Assembly (NCBI RefSeq): GCF_017355365.1
Contig: NZ_JADIJR010000009.1
Coordinates: 56,229-120,228 of the forward strand
Direction of reading: 5' to 3'
DNA from: Microbacterium sp. SD291
GTDB lineage: Bacteria; Actinomycetota; Actinomycetes; Actinomycetales; Microbacteriaceae
DNA: 64,000 nucleotides
Below are positions 32,444 to 41,110 of this stretch, one piece after another. The position numbers and the translations under genes were made by a program. A model generated the notes under the pieces. The model did no database searches. It was not told where the DNA came from and saw only the letters and a list, made by a program, of their open reading frames with translations. Within the stretch, counting starts at the first letter, position 1. Each line of letters starts with the position of its first letter.

Positions 32444-35413
32444 GTGCTGACCCTCCTCGCCGCGTTCCTCGCAGGGTCGATCCTCATGCCGGTGCTCGTG
32501 CGCTGGCTCGGAGCACAGGCCTTCGCGGTCGCCGCACTCATTCCCGCCGCGGCATTCGTCCATGCGCTGGTGCTGACCCCGCAGGTGCTGGATGCGGATC
32601 GCGCCCCGTTCGAGGCGATCGAGTGGATCCCGCAGTTGGGCCTCGACCTCTCCATGCACATGGACGTCCTGGGCTGGGTGATGACGCTGATCGTGACCGG
32701 CGTCGGCGCGCTGGTGCTGCTGTACTGCCGGTGGTACTTCCACGATGACTCGGCGGGGATCGGGCAGTTCGCCGGGGTCCTCCTCGGATTCGCCGGCGCG
32801 ATGTACGGGCTCGTCCTCACCGACGACCTGGTGATGCTCGTCATGTTCTGGGAGGTGACGAGCATCCTCTCGTACCTCCTGATCGGCCACTATCGCCGCC
32901 GCGCGACCAGCCGACGCGCCGCCCTCCAGGCGCTTCTCGTGACCACCCTGGGCGGGCTCGTGATGTTCGTCGGCGTGATCCTCCTGGTCGTGGATGCCGG
33001 CACCTCCAGCATCCGCGAGATCCTCGAGCTCGCGCCGACCGGTGCCGTCGTCGACGCGGCGATCGTGCTGCTGCTCGTCGGTGCGATCAGCAAGTCCGCG
33101 CTGTTCCCCTTCCACTTCTGGCTCCCCGGCGCGATGGCGGCACCGACCCCGGTCAGCGCCTACCTGCACGCTGCCGCGATGGTCAAAGCGGGCATCTACC
33201 TGATCGCGCGGTTCGCGCCGATCTTCGCGTTCAGCGCGCCGTGGCGCCCGATCGTGATCACGCTCGGGATCATCACGATGCTGCTCGGCGGCATCCAGGC
33301 GCTGCGCGAGACCGACCTCAAGCGCATCCTCGCGTTCGGCACAGTGAGCCAGCTCGGCTTCTTCGCCGTCGTGACCGGCTACGGCACGCAGGCTGCGGCG
33401 CTGGCAGGCCTCGCCCTGGTGATCGGTCACGCGCTGTTCAAGTCCGCGCTGTTCCTCATCGTGGGCGTGATCGACCGTCAGCTCTCCACGCGCGACATCA
33501 CCGAGCTCTCCGGCGTCTGGCGGCAGGCCCCGATCATGACGATCGCGGCATTCATCTCGGTGGCATCCATGGCCGGCGTCGCGCCGACCATCGGATTCGT
33601 CGCCAAGGAGTCCACGCTGACGGCGCTCCTCGACGACGCACAGGGCGGATCTCCCTGGGGCCTCGTGGCGATCATCGGGGTCACGATCGGGTCCATGCTC
33701 ACAGCGGCATACGGGGCGCGGTTCCTCTGGGGTGCGTTCTGGACCAAGCGCGATGAGCGCGGAGACCGGATGCCGGACACGGCCTGGCCGGACCCTCCCG
33801 TCGGGTTCCTGGCGGCGCCGATCATCCTGGCCGGTGCGACCCTGGCCGCCGGGATCGGCGCCCCCGCGCTCGACGTCGTCCTTCACGAGTACGCGATCAC
33901 CGCAGCGCCCGGACTCGATCCCGCGACCGGCGAGGCCGTCGAGGGGCCGGGCCATCTCGCGCTCTGGCACGGCCTGGAGCCCGCCCTCGGCATCTCGGCG
34001 CTCTCGATCCTCCTCGGGATCGGCATGTTCCTGCTCACTCGCCGCAGCGGCTGGGACCGCCGTGAGCGGATGCTGCCGTTCACCGCGGCGGACGTGTACT
34101 ACCTCGTCGTCCGCGGGGTCGACCGGGTGTCGGTGCTCAGCACCTCGTTCACCCAGCGAGGCTCGCTCCCCGTCTACGTGGGGACGATCTTCGTCGTGTT
34201 CGTCGCCGCCGAGGTCACCGCGCTGGTCGCGAGCGACATCGACCGGTACCAGCTCTCGGCCTGGCACACGCCCGCACAGCTGGCCGTGGCCCCGCTGATG
34301 GCGGCCGCTGGCATCTTCGCCGTGCGCGCGCAGAAGCGGTACACCGGCGTCGTGCTCGTCTCGGTCACCGGCCTCGGCATGGTGGTGCTCTTCGCGACCA
34401 GCGGGGCCCCGGACCTCGCGCTCACGCAGATCCTCGTGGAGACCGTCACCATGGTCACCTTCGCGCTGGTGCTGCGGCGCCTACCCGCGCGGATGGGCGA
34501 GCACAACGCCTCGGTCGGGCGCATCCCGCGCGCGCTGCTCGGCCTGGCCGTCGGCGTGACCATGGCCCTGGTCGCGGTCGTCGCGACGCAGTCGCGCATC
34601 GCCGACCCGATCTCGATCGCGTTCCCTGAGCTCGCCTACGACATCGGCCACGGCAAGAACGTGGTCAACGTCGCCCTCGTCGACCTCCGCGGCTGGGACA
34701 CGATGGGCGAGCTCTCGGTTCTCGTGCTCGCGGCGACCGGCGTCGCATCCCTGGTGTTCGTGACGCATCGCGCCGATCTCCTCGCCGCGACGAAGACGCT
34801 GCCCGATGCCACCCGCCGCGCCGCCCGGAGCCGCCCGCTGGTCGAGACGACCGACGGCATCCGCTTCCAGAATTCCGAGAACGAGAACAACCACCGGGCC
34901 TGGCTCGTCGGCGGGCAGAAGATGAAGCCGGAGAACCGCTCGATCCTGCTCGAGGTGATCGTCCGCATCCTCTTCCACACCATCATCGTCGTCTCGATCT
35001 TCCTGCTGTTCGCCGGGCACAACCTCCCTGGTGGCGGCTTCGCCGGAGGACTCGTCGCCGGCATGGCCCTGGTCATGCGGTATATCGCCGGCGGGCGCTG
35101 GGAGCTCGGCGCCGCCGCGCCGACGGACGCAGGGCGCCTCCTCGGCGCCGGCCTCATGCTCGCGGTCGGCACCGCCGTCATCCCGCTGTTCTTCGGCCTG
35201 TCGCCCCTCACCAGCTCGTTCTGGGAGTGGGAGATCCCGGGGATAGGGCACATGGAATTCGTCACCTCGACGATCTTCGACATCGGCGTGTACCTCGTGG
35301 TGATCGGGCTGGTGCTCGACGTGCTGCGCAGCCTCGGCGCCGAGGTCGACCGGCAGGCGCAGGCGCTCCGCGACGGCCAGCAGCCAAGGCACGTGCGGGG
35401 GGTGGATGTCTGA
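32444..35413 (+). CDS. mrpA: Mrp cation/proton antiporter subunit A fused to subunit B
   Basis: 989-aa membrane protein, the largest subunit of the Mrp/Mnh Na+(K+)/H+ antiporter. Residues about 1-640 are NuoL-like, with KSALFPFHFWLPGAMAAPTP and AYLHAAAMVKAGIYLIARF. The MrpA-specific extension follows. Residues about 826-975 correspond to MrpB/MnhB (PENRSILLEVIVRILFHTII; LFAGHNLPGGGFAGGLVAGM), so A and B are one polypeptide, as is common in actinobacteria. GTG 32444 has GGGAG 7 nt upstream. First gene of a six-gene operon; roles in pH and salt tolerance are known for the family. Confidence 0.95.
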   Translation: MLTLLAAFLAGSILMPVLVRWLGAQAFAVAALIPAAAFVHALVLTPQVLDADRAPFEAIEWIPQLGLDLSMHMDVLGWVMTLIVTGVGALVLLYCRWYFHDDSAGIGQFAGVLLGFAGAMYGLVLTDDLVMLVMFWEVTSILSYLLIGHYRRRATSRRAALQALLVTTLGGLVMFVGVILLVVDAGTSSIREILELAPTGAVVDAAIVLLLVGAISKSALFPFHFWLPGAMAAPTPVSAYLHAAAMVKAGIYLIARFAPIFAFSAPWRPIVITLGIITMLLGGIQALRETDLKRILAFGTVSQLGFFAVVTGYGTQAAALAGLALVIGHALFKSALFLIVGVIDRQLSTRDITELSGVWRQAPIMTIAAFISVASMAGVAPTIGFVAKESTLTALLDDAQGGSPWGLVAIIGVTIGSMLTAAYGARFLWGAFWTKRDERGDRMPDTAWPDPPVGFLAAPIILAGATLAAGIGAPALDVVLHEYAITAAPGLDPATGEAVEGPGHLALWHGLEPALGISALSILLGIGMFLLTRRSGWDRRERMLPFTAADVYYLVVRGVDRVSVLSTSFTQRGSLPVYVGTIFVVFVAAEVTALVASDIDRYQLSAWHTPAQLAVAPLMAAAGIFAVRAQKRYTGVVLVSVTGLGMVVLFATSGAPDLALTQILVETVTMVTFALVLRRLPARMGEHNASVGRIPRALLGLAVGVTMALVAVVATQSRIADPISIAFPELAYDIGHGKNVVNVALVDLRGWDTMGELSVLVLAATGVASLVFVTHRADLLAATKTLPDATRRAARSRPLVETTDGIRFQNSENENNHRAWLVGGQKMKPENRSILLEVIVRILFHTIIVVSIFLLFAGHNLPGGGFAGGLVAGMALVMRYIAGGRWELGAAAPTDAGRLLGAGLMLAVGTAVIPLFFGLSPLTSSFWEWEIPGIGHMEFVTSTIFDIGVYLVVIGLVLDVLRSLGAEVDRQAQALRDGQQPRHVRGVDV

Positions 35414-36036
35414 TGGACGTCTCACTCACCCTGATCGTGATCATGGCGGTGCTCTTCGCGTGCGGTGTGTACGCGATGCTCGAGCGAAGCCTCACGCGGG
35501 TGCTCATCGGCTTCCTGCTGCTCGGCAACGCCACGAACCTGCTGCTGCTGATCGTGATGGGCGTGCCGGGCGACGCACCCTTCTTCGGGACCGGGGGAGA
35601 GGTGAGTGATCCACTCCCGCAGGCGCTCACCCTCACGGCCATCGTCATCACCTTCGCCGTCTCGGCGTTCCTGCTCGCGCTGATCTACCGCTCGTGGCAG
35701 CTCGGCCAGGCCGACACGGTCGAGGACGACGAGGCCGACATCGCACTGCGCGAGCGCACGGATGCCGATGAGGACCTGATGGACGACGAGGGGGAGACGG
35801 CGGATGACGACGCCACCACCGACTTCGTCGGTGTGCAGACCGCCCCGATCACCGTGGTGACCCTGCGAGAGCATCCCGCGATCCACGGCGAAGGGCCGGT
35901 CGACCGGCCAGCGGCTTCCGCCGCCGATGGCGGGCGCCGCACCGATCGTGCGCCGCAGGACGAGCTCCTGGACGAGCCGCCCCGAGACGACCGGCCCCGA
36001 GACGACCGGTCCCGAGACGAAGGGGATCGCCCATGA
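35413..36036 (+). CDS. mrpC: Mrp antiporter subunit C with acidic tail
   Basis: 207 aa. Residues 1-105 are a NuoK-like MnhC with three transmembrane helices (ERSLTRVLIGFLLLGNATNL; LPQALTLTAIVITFAVSAFL). The remaining 100 residues are an acidic cytosolic tail (TVEDDEADIALRERTDADED) ending in repeats such as PRDDRPRDDRSRDE; typical MrpC is about 110-130 aa. The start shares one base with the mrpA stop (TGATG). Confidence 0.94.
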   Translation: MDVSLTLIVIMAVLFACGVYAMLERSLTRVLIGFLLLGNATNLLLLIVMGVPGDAPFFGTGGEVSDPLPQALTLTAIVITFAVSAFLLALIYRSWQLGQADTVEDDEADIALRERTDADEDLMDDEGETADDDATTDFVGVQTAPITVVTLREHPAIHGEGPVDRPAASAADGGRRTDRAPQDELLDEPPRDDRPRDDRSRDEGDRP

Positions 36037-37586
36037 GCGCGCTCGTGCCCCTGCTCGTCGCCGTGCCGCTGCTCGGCGCCGCAGTGACCCTCATCTTCGG
36101 CCGAAACCCGCGACTCCAGGTGTTCGTGACCGTCGCGACGCTCGCCGCCGTCTCGGTGATCGCGGCCGTGCTGCTCGTCGCGGTCGACGCGGGCGCCCCG
36201 CTCGCCGTCTCGGTGGGCGGCTGGCCGGTGCCGTTCGGCATCGTGCTGTACGTCGACCGGCTCGCGGCGCTCCTGGTGCTCGTGTCGAGCATCGTCCTGC
36301 TCGCGGTCCTGCTCTTCTCGATCGGGCAAGGCGCGGCCGACGGCACCGACGAGACGCCGATCTCGATCTTCAACCCGTCGTACCTGATCCTCGCCGCCGG
36401 CATCTTCAACGCCTTCATCGCCGGCGACCTCTTCAACCTCTACGTCGGCTTCGAGATCCTGCTGGTCGCCTCGTACGTGCTCATCACGCTCGGCAGCACC
36501 GAGTCCCGCATCCGCACCGGCGCGGTCTACATCGTCGTCTCGCTCGTCTCGTCGATCCTGTTCCTCGCATCGATCGCGATGATCTACGGCGCGCTCGGCA
36601 CGGTGAACATGGCGCAGATCGCCGAGCGGATGACGGAGCTGCCGCAGGAGACGCAGCTTGTGCTGCATCTGATGCTCGTCGTCGCGTTCGGCATCAAGGC
36701 CGCCATCTTCCCCGTGTCTTTCTGGCTGCCCGACTCGTACCCGACGGCCCCGGCCCCCGTCACCGCGGTCTTCGCCGGACTCCTCACGAAGGTCGGCGTC
36801 TACGCGCTGATCCGCACCGAGACGCAGCTCTTCTCCGAGAGCGACATCAACACGCTGCTGCTGATCGTGGCGCTCGCGACGATGGTCGTCGGCGTGCTCG
36901 GAGCCGTGGCGCAGGCGGAGTTGAAGCGGATCCTGTCGTTCACGCTGGTCAGCCACGTCGGCTACATGATCTTCGGTCTCGCGATCGCGACCCCGGCGGC
37001 GATCGGCGCGACGGTGTACTACATCGTCCACCACATCATCGTGCAGACGACCCTGTTCCTCGCGGTCGGTCTCATCGAGCGCCGCGCGGGGAGCACGTCG
37101 ATCCTCCGGGTGAAGGGCCTGCTGAAGATCGCGCCCGTGATCGCGGTGCTCTATTTCATCCCCGCCATCAACCTCGGCGGACTCCCGCCGTTCTCCGGCT
37201 TCATCGGCAAGGTCGCGCTGTTCCAGGCAGCGGCATCCGTCGGAACCCCGCTCATGATCGTGCTGATCTTCGGCGGCATCATCACCTCGCTGCTCACGCT
37301 CTACGCCCTGATGCGCGCGTGGAACCTCGCGTTCTGGCGCGAGGAGGAGGACTCCGTCGAGACCGAGGGCCGCATCTCGCACCTCGGCAACGCGCCGGCC
37401 GCAGACGAGCAGCAGGAGCGCCGCCGCATCCCGAAGATCATGACCGTGGCCACAGCGGGCATGGTCGTCGTCACCGTCTCGCTGACGATCTTCGCCGGTC
37501 CTCTCTATGCGCTCTGCGACCGGATCGGCGCCGCGCTGCTCGAACCGGTCAGCCTCGTGCAGCTGGAAGACGAGGTGGACGGATGA
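36033..37586 (+). CDS. mrpD: Mrp antiporter subunit D
   Basis: 517-aa NuoM/NuoN-like membrane subunit with about fourteen helices, one of the two proton-pumping-type subunits. The conserved helix contains KAAIFPVSFWLPDSYPTAPA; GGLPPFSGFIGKVALFQAA is also typical. Starts by ATGA overlap with mrpC. Confidence 0.96.
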   Translation: MSALVPLLVAVPLLGAAVTLIFGRNPRLQVFVTVATLAAVSVIAAVLLVAVDAGAPLAVSVGGWPVPFGIVLYVDRLAALLVLVSSIVLLAVLLFSIGQGAADGTDETPISIFNPSYLILAAGIFNAFIAGDLFNLYVGFEILLVASYVLITLGSTESRIRTGAVYIVVSLVSSILFLASIAMIYGALGTVNMAQIAERMTELPQETQLVLHLMLVVAFGIKAAIFPVSFWLPDSYPTAPAPVTAVFAGLLTKVGVYALIRTETQLFSESDINTLLLIVALATMVVGVLGAVAQAELKRILSFTLVSHVGYMIFGLAIATPAAIGATVYYIVHHIIVQTTLFLAVGLIERRAGSTSILRVKGLLKIAPVIAVLYFIPAINLGGLPPFSGFIGKVALFQAAASVGTPLMIVLIFGGIITSLLTLYALMRAWNLAFWREEEDSVETEGRISHLGNAPAADEQQERRRIPKIMTVATAGMVVVTVSLTIFAGPLYALCDRIGAALLEPVSLVQLEDEVDG

Positions 37587-38263
37587 CTCCCGAGACCCGC
37601 CGTCATCTCTGGCGCGACATCCGCGTGCAGCTGCCGTTCCTCGCGTGGCTGATTGTCCTGTGGATGCTCCTGTGGGCGCAGTTCACGGTGCTGTCGTTCC
37701 TCACGGGGCTCGTCGTCGCGGTGTTCGTGACGCGGGTGTTCCGCCTGCCGACCGTCGAGCTGTCCGGACGGATCAACCTCTGGTACGCGGCGCTGTTCGT
37801 GGTGCAGTTCGTGTTCGCGGTGGTCCACGGAGCGCTCGTGGTCACGGCGCAGGTGCTCGACTTCCGCCGCCAGCCGGGGGCGGCGATCATCGCGGTGCCG
37901 CTGCGGTACGCGGATGACCTGCTGATGACTCACGTCTCGGTGGTCTCCTCGCTGATCCCCGGCTCGCTGGTCGTGGAGTCCGATCGGGATCGGCGCATCG
38001 TCTATCTGCACGTGATCGGCGTGCGGAGCAGGGCCGACGTCGAGCGGCAGCGCGCGGGCGTGCTGCGCTGGGAGCAGCGGATCGTGCGCGCGCTCGGAGA
38101 CCCCGCGCAGTACCGTGCGCTCAAGGCCGACGAGCGCGCGGCCGGTGGCGGCGGTGCCGGCTCGACGGCCCGCGGCTCGGCCGGTGCCGGTGGCTCCGGT
38201 GCCGGTGGCTCCGGTGCCGGTGGCTCCGGTGCCGGTGACTCGAAGAGGGGCGGTGCCCGATGA
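37583..38263 (+). CDS. mrpE: Mrp antiporter subunit E with Gly/Ser repeat tail
   Basis: 226 aa. Residues 1-170 are MnhE (two or three helices, then LVVESDRDRRIVYLHVIGVR). The last 45 residues are a Gly/Ala/Ser tail with GAGGS repeated, encoded by a 15-bp tandem repeat. Starts by ATGA overlap with mrpD; its stop overlaps mrpF. Standard MrpE lacks the tail. Confidence 0.93.
   Translation: MTPETRRHLWRDIRVQLPFLAWLIVLWMLLWAQFTVLSFLTGLVVAVFVTRVFRLPTVELSGRINLWYAALFVVQFVFAVVHGALVVTAQVLDFRRQPGAAIIAVPLRYADDLLMTHVSVVSSLIPGSLVVESDRDRRIVYLHVIGVRSRADVERQRAGVLRWEQRIVRALGDPAQYRALKADERAAGGGGAGSTARGSAGAGGSGAGGSGAGGSGAGDSKRGGAR
38183..38242 (+). repeat. 15-bp tandem repeat, four units, in mrpE
   Basis: Unit GGTGCCGGTGGCTCC, three exact copies then one variant (GGTGCCGGTGACTCG). 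In frame, it encodes GAGGS units at the C-terminus of MrpE. Confidence 0.9.
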
Positions 38264-38529
38264 ACCTCCTGCTGATGGCGATCATGGTCGTGTTCGGTGC
38301 GGCGGCGATCCTCACCGTCATCCGGATCGTGCGCGGACCGTCGATCCTCGACCGCGCCGTGGCGTCGGACGTGCTGCTCACCGAGGTGATGTGCGTACTC
38401 GGCGCTGAGATGGCGATCAACGGCCACACCCGCAGCATCCCGGTGCTGCTGATCATCGCCGCGGTGGGCGTGTTCGGATCGATCTCCGTCGCGCGGTTCG
38501 TCGCGAGAAGGGACAACACGACACCATGA
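38260..38529 (+). CDS. mrpF: Mrp antiporter subunit F
   Basis: 89-aa subunit with three transmembrane helices; IVRGPSILDRAVASDVLL and the helix II region match MnhF/PhaF. ATGA overlap with mrpE and with mrpG. Normal family length. Confidence 0.95.
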   Translation: MNLLLMAIMVVFGAAAILTVIRIVRGPSILDRAVASDVLLTEVMCVLGAEMAINGHTRSIPVLLIIAAVGVFGSISVARFVARRDNTTP

Positions 38530-38915
38530 ACGTGCTCGGTCTCATGATCCCGGATGCCGTCATCGACGTGGCGGTGCTCGTGCTGATCCTCCTCGGCGCC
38601 CTGCTCTGCCTGTCGGCCGCGATCGGGCTCCTGCACTTCCGCGACGTGCCGTCGCGGCTGCACGCGGCGACCAAGCCGCAGGTGCTCGGACTGCTGCTCA
38701 TCTGCCTCGCGGTCGCGCTGTCGCAGCGGTCGATCGGCGGCATCCTGCTCGGGCTGGTCCTCGTCGCCCCCGTCGTGCTGATGCAGCTCGCGACCGCGCC
38801 GCTCTCGGCGCACATGGTCGGGCGCCAGGCGTACCGGAACGGCACGGTCGACCAGCGGCACCTCGTGGTCGACGAGCTCGCCGAGTCGAAGCAGACCCCG
38901 CCCGCCGCGGGGTAG
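38526..38915 (+). CDS. mrpG: Mrp antiporter subunit G
   Basis: 129-aa subunit with three helices (LLGALLCLSAAIGLLHFRDV, PSRLHAATKPQVLGLLLI), matching MnhG/PhaG. Last gene of the operon; a hairpin repeat begins 44 nt after its stop and may help end transcription. Confidence 0.95.
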   Translation: MNVLGLMIPDAVIDVAVLVLILLGALLCLSAAIGLLHFRDVPSRLHAATKPQVLGLLLICLAVALSQRSIGGILLGLVLVAPVVLMQLATAPLSAHMVGRQAYRNGTVDQRHLVVDELAESKQTPPAAG

Positions 38916-38958
38916 CCCGGCTCGGGCGGATCCGCCGCCGCCCGGGGCGTCTGAATCT

Positions 38959-39042
38959 GCCATAACTCCGGAAATCCGTGGGTGAAACTGCGGGCTGGCG
39001 CATCACCGGGTAGGCGGCCCGCCGATTCTCCGGAGTTGTGGC
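38959..39042. repeat. Hairpin repeat, copy A
   Basis: Inverted arms GCCATAACTCCGGAAATC and GATTCTCCGGAGTTGTGGC around a 47-nt loop. Copies B (39115-39201) and C (40171-40254) share the arms; loop start CGTGNGTGAANCTGCGG is shared with B. The 383 bases 38916-39298 hold no gene I can support, only copies A and B and a run of short CTGCCCGCCC-like repeats near 39070-39110. Confidence 0.85.
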
Positions 39043-39114
39043 GCGCCCGCCACCGACGCCGTCCGCATCTGCCCGCCCGTCAGTCTGCCCGCCCCTTAGT
39101 CTGCCCGCCCCTGA

Positions 39115-39201
39115 CCGCCATAACTCCGGAGATCCGTGCGTGAAGCTGCGGCTGGAGGCGTCAGGGCCGGAAAGCCCGCCGATTCTCCGGAGTTATGGCG
39201 G
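39115..39201. repeat. Hairpin repeat, copy B
   Basis: Arms CCGCCATAACTCCGGAGATC (39115-39134) and 39181-39201, the best-paired of the three copies (one short asymmetric bulge). Same orientation as A. It ends 97 nt before the start of the DUF559 gene. Confidence 0.88.
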
Positions 39202-39298
39202 ATCGACTCCTCCTGCACAGAGCGCCGCGACCGCGAAAATCCTCCCCAACAGGCCCGCCAGACCCCACGGGGCGCCTCAAGACGGCAGGGTTTCCCGC

Positions 39299-40237
39299 AT
39301 GCTCCAGAAACCCCGAACGGTGGCCGAGCGGTTCGCCGACATGCTTCGCGTCAGCATCATGACCCGAGATGAGCTCCGAAGAGGCGGTCGCTCTCCTCAC
39401 GGGATCACCGACGACGTCCGAGCCGGCCGTCTCCTCCGTGTACGCCGCGGACGATACGCGTCGCCGGACACCCCGCCGGACGTGATCACAGCAGTCCGCA
39501 TCGGCGGCCGACTCGCCTGCCTGACCCTGTTGAGGATGCTCGGGGTGTTCGTGATGACGGAGCCGGGGTTGCACGTCCATGTACCCCCGCACCTCTCACG
39601 CAGTCGCGCGCGACGGCCGTCGACCGCCAAGCTGCACTGGAGCGACTGCACGGAGGAGGGGCTGGACCATGCCGTCTCAGTGTGGGACGCGGTGCGTCAG
39701 TCCGTCAGATGCCAGAGCCCGCGGGATGCCATCGCGACCCTTGACAGCGTCCTGCATCATCGGCTGCTGACTCGGGAGCATCTGGTCCGGATCTTCGAGG
39801 AGCTTCCGGCCCGCTTCCAGATGCTGCTGCCCCTCGTGGACGGCTCAGCGGAATCGGGCCCTGAGACGTTCATGCGACTCATCCTGCGCGCGCTCGGACT
39901 GCGATTCGAGACCCAGGTCGAGCTCGCCGGCGTCGGCCGAGTCGATTTCGTCGTGGAAGGCTGGCTCATCATCGAATGCGACAGCCGCGAGTTCCACGAG
40001 GGATGGGATCGGCAGGTCGCCGACCGGGAACGCGATCTGGCCGCGGCCGGGCTCGGGTACGTCACGATCCGCATCCTGGCGGCTGACATCTTCAACAAGC
40101 GGGACGAGGTGCGCGCGGCGATTCTCGCGGTCGTGACTGCGTTCTCGCCGTTCCTCGGCGATCGCGCAGCGCCACAACTCCGGAGATCTGACGCCGATCA
40201 CGCCGAACAGGCAAGGCGGGCCCGGAAACTGCATTGA
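39299..40237 (+). CDS. AbiEi-like antitoxin domain + DUF559 (Vsr-like) nuclease-fold protein
   Basis: 312 aa. Residues about 20-65 resemble the AbiEi-type winged helix (IMTRDELRRGGRSPHGITDD, LLRVRRGRYASP). The C-terminal part (about 205-290) is DUF559, related to Vsr and PD-(D/E)XK nucleases: a Glu in SGPETFMRLIL, GVGRVDFVVEGWLIIECDSR with the Asp and Glu-x-Asp of the active site, then the FH element and YVTIRIL. ATG 39299 is the first Met that keeps the HTH; AGGG is 7-8 nt upstream. The last 22 or so residues are encoded by hairpin repeat C. No AbiEii-like toxin gene is adjacent. Function of these fusion proteins, common in actinobacteria, is not established. Confidence 0.85.
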   Translation: MLQKPRTVAERFADMLRVSIMTRDELRRGGRSPHGITDDVRAGRLLRVRRGRYASPDTPPDVITAVRIGGRLACLTLLRMLGVFVMTEPGLHVHVPPHLSRSRARRPSTAKLHWSDCTEEGLDHAVSVWDAVRQSVRCQSPRDAIATLDSVLHHRLLTREHLVRIFEELPARFQMLLPLVDGSAESGPETFMRLILRALGLRFETQVELAGVGRVDFVVEGWLIIECDSREFHEGWDRQVADRERDLAAAGLGYVTIRILAADIFNKRDEVRAAILAVVTAFSPFLGDRAAPQLRRSDADHAEQARRARKLH

Positions 40238-40254
40238 TTCTCCGGAGTTATGGC
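40171..40254. repeat. Hairpin repeat, copy C
   Basis: Arms GCCACAACTCCGGAGATC (40171-40188) and GATTCTCCGGAGTTATGGC (40236-40254), same orientation as A and B but with a different loop. Its left arm and loop lie inside the DUF559 reading frame, and the stop codon overlaps the right arm. Confidence 0.85.
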
Positions 40255-40308
40255 GCGCGAGTGCGGCAGACCCGAGACCGCGCCGCCGCGCCGCGCCGCG
40301 CCAGCGCC

Positions 40309-41070
40309 TCAGAGCCGCTCGGCGAAGCGCTGGATCAGATGCACGGCCTTGGCCGAGTCGCTGATCAGCGTGCCATGACCGTGATCGGGGATCACCTCGA
40401 GCTCGGCGCCCGGTATGGCGTCGATGATCTCGCGGCACCAGCTCATCGGCGCGAGCGGGTCGTCCTGCCCGCGCAGCACGAGCACCGGGGTCCCGATCCG
40501 CTTGTAGGCGTCCTGGGCCTCGTGCACGATCGTCGCCCGCATCTTGCGGATCAGGTTCGGGCCTCCCCGCAGGTACTCGCGGGCACCCCGGAGGATCACG
40601 ATCGGACGCTCTCCGATCAGGTCGCGCAGCAGGTACGTCGCCTGGGCGCGGATGCTGCGCGCGGCGCTGTTCACGGTCGGACCGGCCAGCACGACCCCCG
40701 CGACGAGAGACGGATGCCGCCCGGCGAGCTCGGCCGCGATCTGACTGCCCATGGAGTGGCCGATCACCACCACCGGCTTCTCGCCGGCGTGCCGGAGGTA
40801 GGCGGCGACGAGATCCGCATGCCGCTCCATCGTGAGGGTGCGCGCAGGCTCCGGGGCCTCGCCGAAGCCGGGGAGGTCGAATGCGATCACCCGGCCGCGC
40901 AGCCGCTGCACCGTGTCGAGGTAGACGCTGCGGCCCATCCCGATGCCGTGCAGCAGCACGAACGTGTGCGCGCCGGACCCGAACGTCTCCGCGATCAGGG
41001 TCGCGCCGCGGTGCTCGAACTCGACGACGGACGCGGGAACGTCCTGCGGCGCGAGCAGACGATTGGGCAT
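40309..41070 (-). CDS. Alpha/beta hydrolase
   Basis: 253-aa alpha/beta-hydrolase fold: oxyanion-hole LLHGIGMGRSVY, nucleophile elbow VIGHSMGSQIAAEL, acid in VLRGQDDPLAP and histidine in IPDHGHGTLISD. No signal peptide, so cytosolic. Substrate unknown (esterase, lipase or C-C hydrolase are all possible). ATG 41070 is chosen because the frame upstream runs through the 18-bp repeat. Transcribed away from the MFS gene at 41287. Confidence 0.88.
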   Translation of the reverse strand: MPNRLLAPQDVPASVVEFEHRGATLIAETFGSGAHTFVLLHGIGMGRSVYLDTVQRLRGRVIAFDLPGFGEAPEPARTLTMERHADLVAAYLRHAGEKPVVVIGHSMGSQIAAELAGRHPSLVAGVVLAGPTVNSAARSIRAQATYLLRDLIGERPIVILRGAREYLRGGPNLIRKMRATIVHEAQDAYKRIGTPVLVLRGQDDPLAPMSWCREIIDAIPGAELEVIPDHGHGTLISDSAKAVHLIQRFAERL

Positions 41071-41110
41071 CCGTCCACGGTAACCGACGCCGGTCGTCGT
41101 CGGCGACAGT

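Noticed and set aside
31889..34267. Long open frame of 792 codons on the minus strand across mrpA.
   Set aside because: It is antisense to clearly conserved MrpA sequence, and its Arg/Glu/His/Asp-rich product is typical of a shadow frame in high-GC DNA.
35685..37382. Long open frame of 565 codons on the minus strand across mrpC and mrpD.
   Set aside because: Antisense to MrpC/MrpD, with shadow-frame composition and no recognisable domain.
38916..40260. A complete AbiE toxin-antitoxin pair.
   Set aside because: Only the AbiEi-like winged helix is present, fused to DUF559; no AbiEii nucleotidyltransferase gene lies on either side.
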